A stretch of 64,000 nucleotides of DNA from Shimia_B sp038525525. Lineage in GTDB: Bacteria > Pseudomonadota > Alphaproteobacteria > Rhodobacterales > Rhodobacteraceae. Under the pieces are notes generated by a model. The model searched no databases. It was not told where the DNA came from and saw only the letters and a list, made by a program, of their open reading frames with translations. The DNA lies in the NCBI GenBank assembly GCA_038525525.1, contig JBCBHO010000002.1, positions 186,001 through 250,000 of the forward strand. The letters run 5' to 3'. The translations under genes and the position numbers were made by a program. Below are positions 63,757-64,000 of the stretch, piece by piece (the stretch's first letter is position 1; every line of letters starts with the position of its first letter).

Positions 63757-64000
63757 ATGACAGCCCTCAAGGAATATGTCCGGCTCGAGACATCCGGCCT
63801 CTGGCGCGCTGACGCGGAGGCGCAGCTGCGCGAGGTGGTCGTGTCCTTCGGCGATGCGACGCTGGTGATCTCCGACACCGCCGGTCGCCCGCTCACGCAT
63901 TGGTCGCTGGCGGCGGTGGACCGCGTGAACCCGAAAGACCTCCCCGCCCTGTTCGCGCCGGCCGTAGGGGAAGAGACCGAGACCCTCGAAATCGAAGATC
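63757..64000 (+). CDS. Hypothetical protein, partial (cut by window end)
   Basis: The frame opens at the ATG at 63757 and is still open after 81 codons at the window edge. It begins MTALKEYVRLETSGLWRADA, contains EVVVSFGDATLVISDTAGRP and LTHWSLAAVDRVNP, and has no signal peptide. I do not recognise a named domain, though similar starts occur in related Roseobacters. It may be a membrane protein whose helices come later. Confidence 0.6.
   Translation, partial: MTALKEYVRLETSGLWRADAEAQLREVVVSFGDATLVISDTAGRPLTHWSLAAVDRVNPKDLPALFAPAVGEETETLEIED

Overview
The window reads as chromosomal DNA of a marine-type Rhodobacteraceae (Roseobacter-group) alphaproteobacterium. Most of it is GC-rich and tightly packed. 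Family content and gene order agree: a murA-DUF2948-hisD-UPF0262-phosphatase-infA-maf-rng-yacG block, curli genes with an alphaproteobacterial CsgH, DmdB/DmdC-like CoA enzymes and paired MerR regulators of acyl-CoA metabolism.

Layout. 1-786: 3' end of a membrane urate oxidase (PuuD type). 880-8385: a curli locus with two large curlin-repeat proteins on the minus strand, a divergent promoter region, then csgF, csgG, a terminator, two smaller curlin-repeat proteins, csgH and an Inh/SH3 secreted protein on the plus strand. 8386-13720: lower-GC, gene-poor accessory DNA with a small basic protein, a sulfotransferase-like protein and two IS3-family elements, one a remnant cut by the other. 13724-25019: an 11.3 kb integrative element in the 3' end of a tRNA-Phe gene, bounded by 40-bp direct repeats. 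25162-36477: the conserved housekeeping block, interrupted by an amidoligase/glutamine-amidotransferase pair, a nitrilase/GNAT pair and a glutathionyl-hydroquinone reductase. 36570-50878: tRNA-Thr, tRNA-Gly, dehydrogenases, methyltransferases, an acyl-CoA synthetase, an ABC exporter, SRAP protein, 5'-nucleotidase, pyrD, MATE pump and thioesterases. 50994-58663: two MerR regulators and a fatty-acid beta-oxidation set (acyl-CoA dehydrogenase, thiolase, FadJ-type protein). 58739-64000: DJ-1/PfpI protein, a Hint-like protein, a sulfotransferase, an EamA permease, a DmdB-like acyl-CoA ligase and a partial gene cut by the window edge.

The most interesting part is the tRNA-Phe island. It encodes a replication pair (RepB-like primase and RepA-like ATPase), AlpA-type regulators, and two cargo modules. 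Cargo one is an overlapping gene pair joining a Bmt5-like (DUF2431) methyltransferase with an AlkB-type Fe(II)/2-oxoglutarate dioxygenase, i.e. a possible methyl writer and eraser. Cargo two is a PHP-domain/coiled-coil ATPase translationally coupled to a 238-aa partner, which looks like a defence-type operon. The island seems to be decaying: the integrase has an in-frame TAA, and the PHP-ATPase gene has an in-frame TAG plus a frameshift in a seven-base homopolymer. All functional statements are from reading the sequence; no database search was run.
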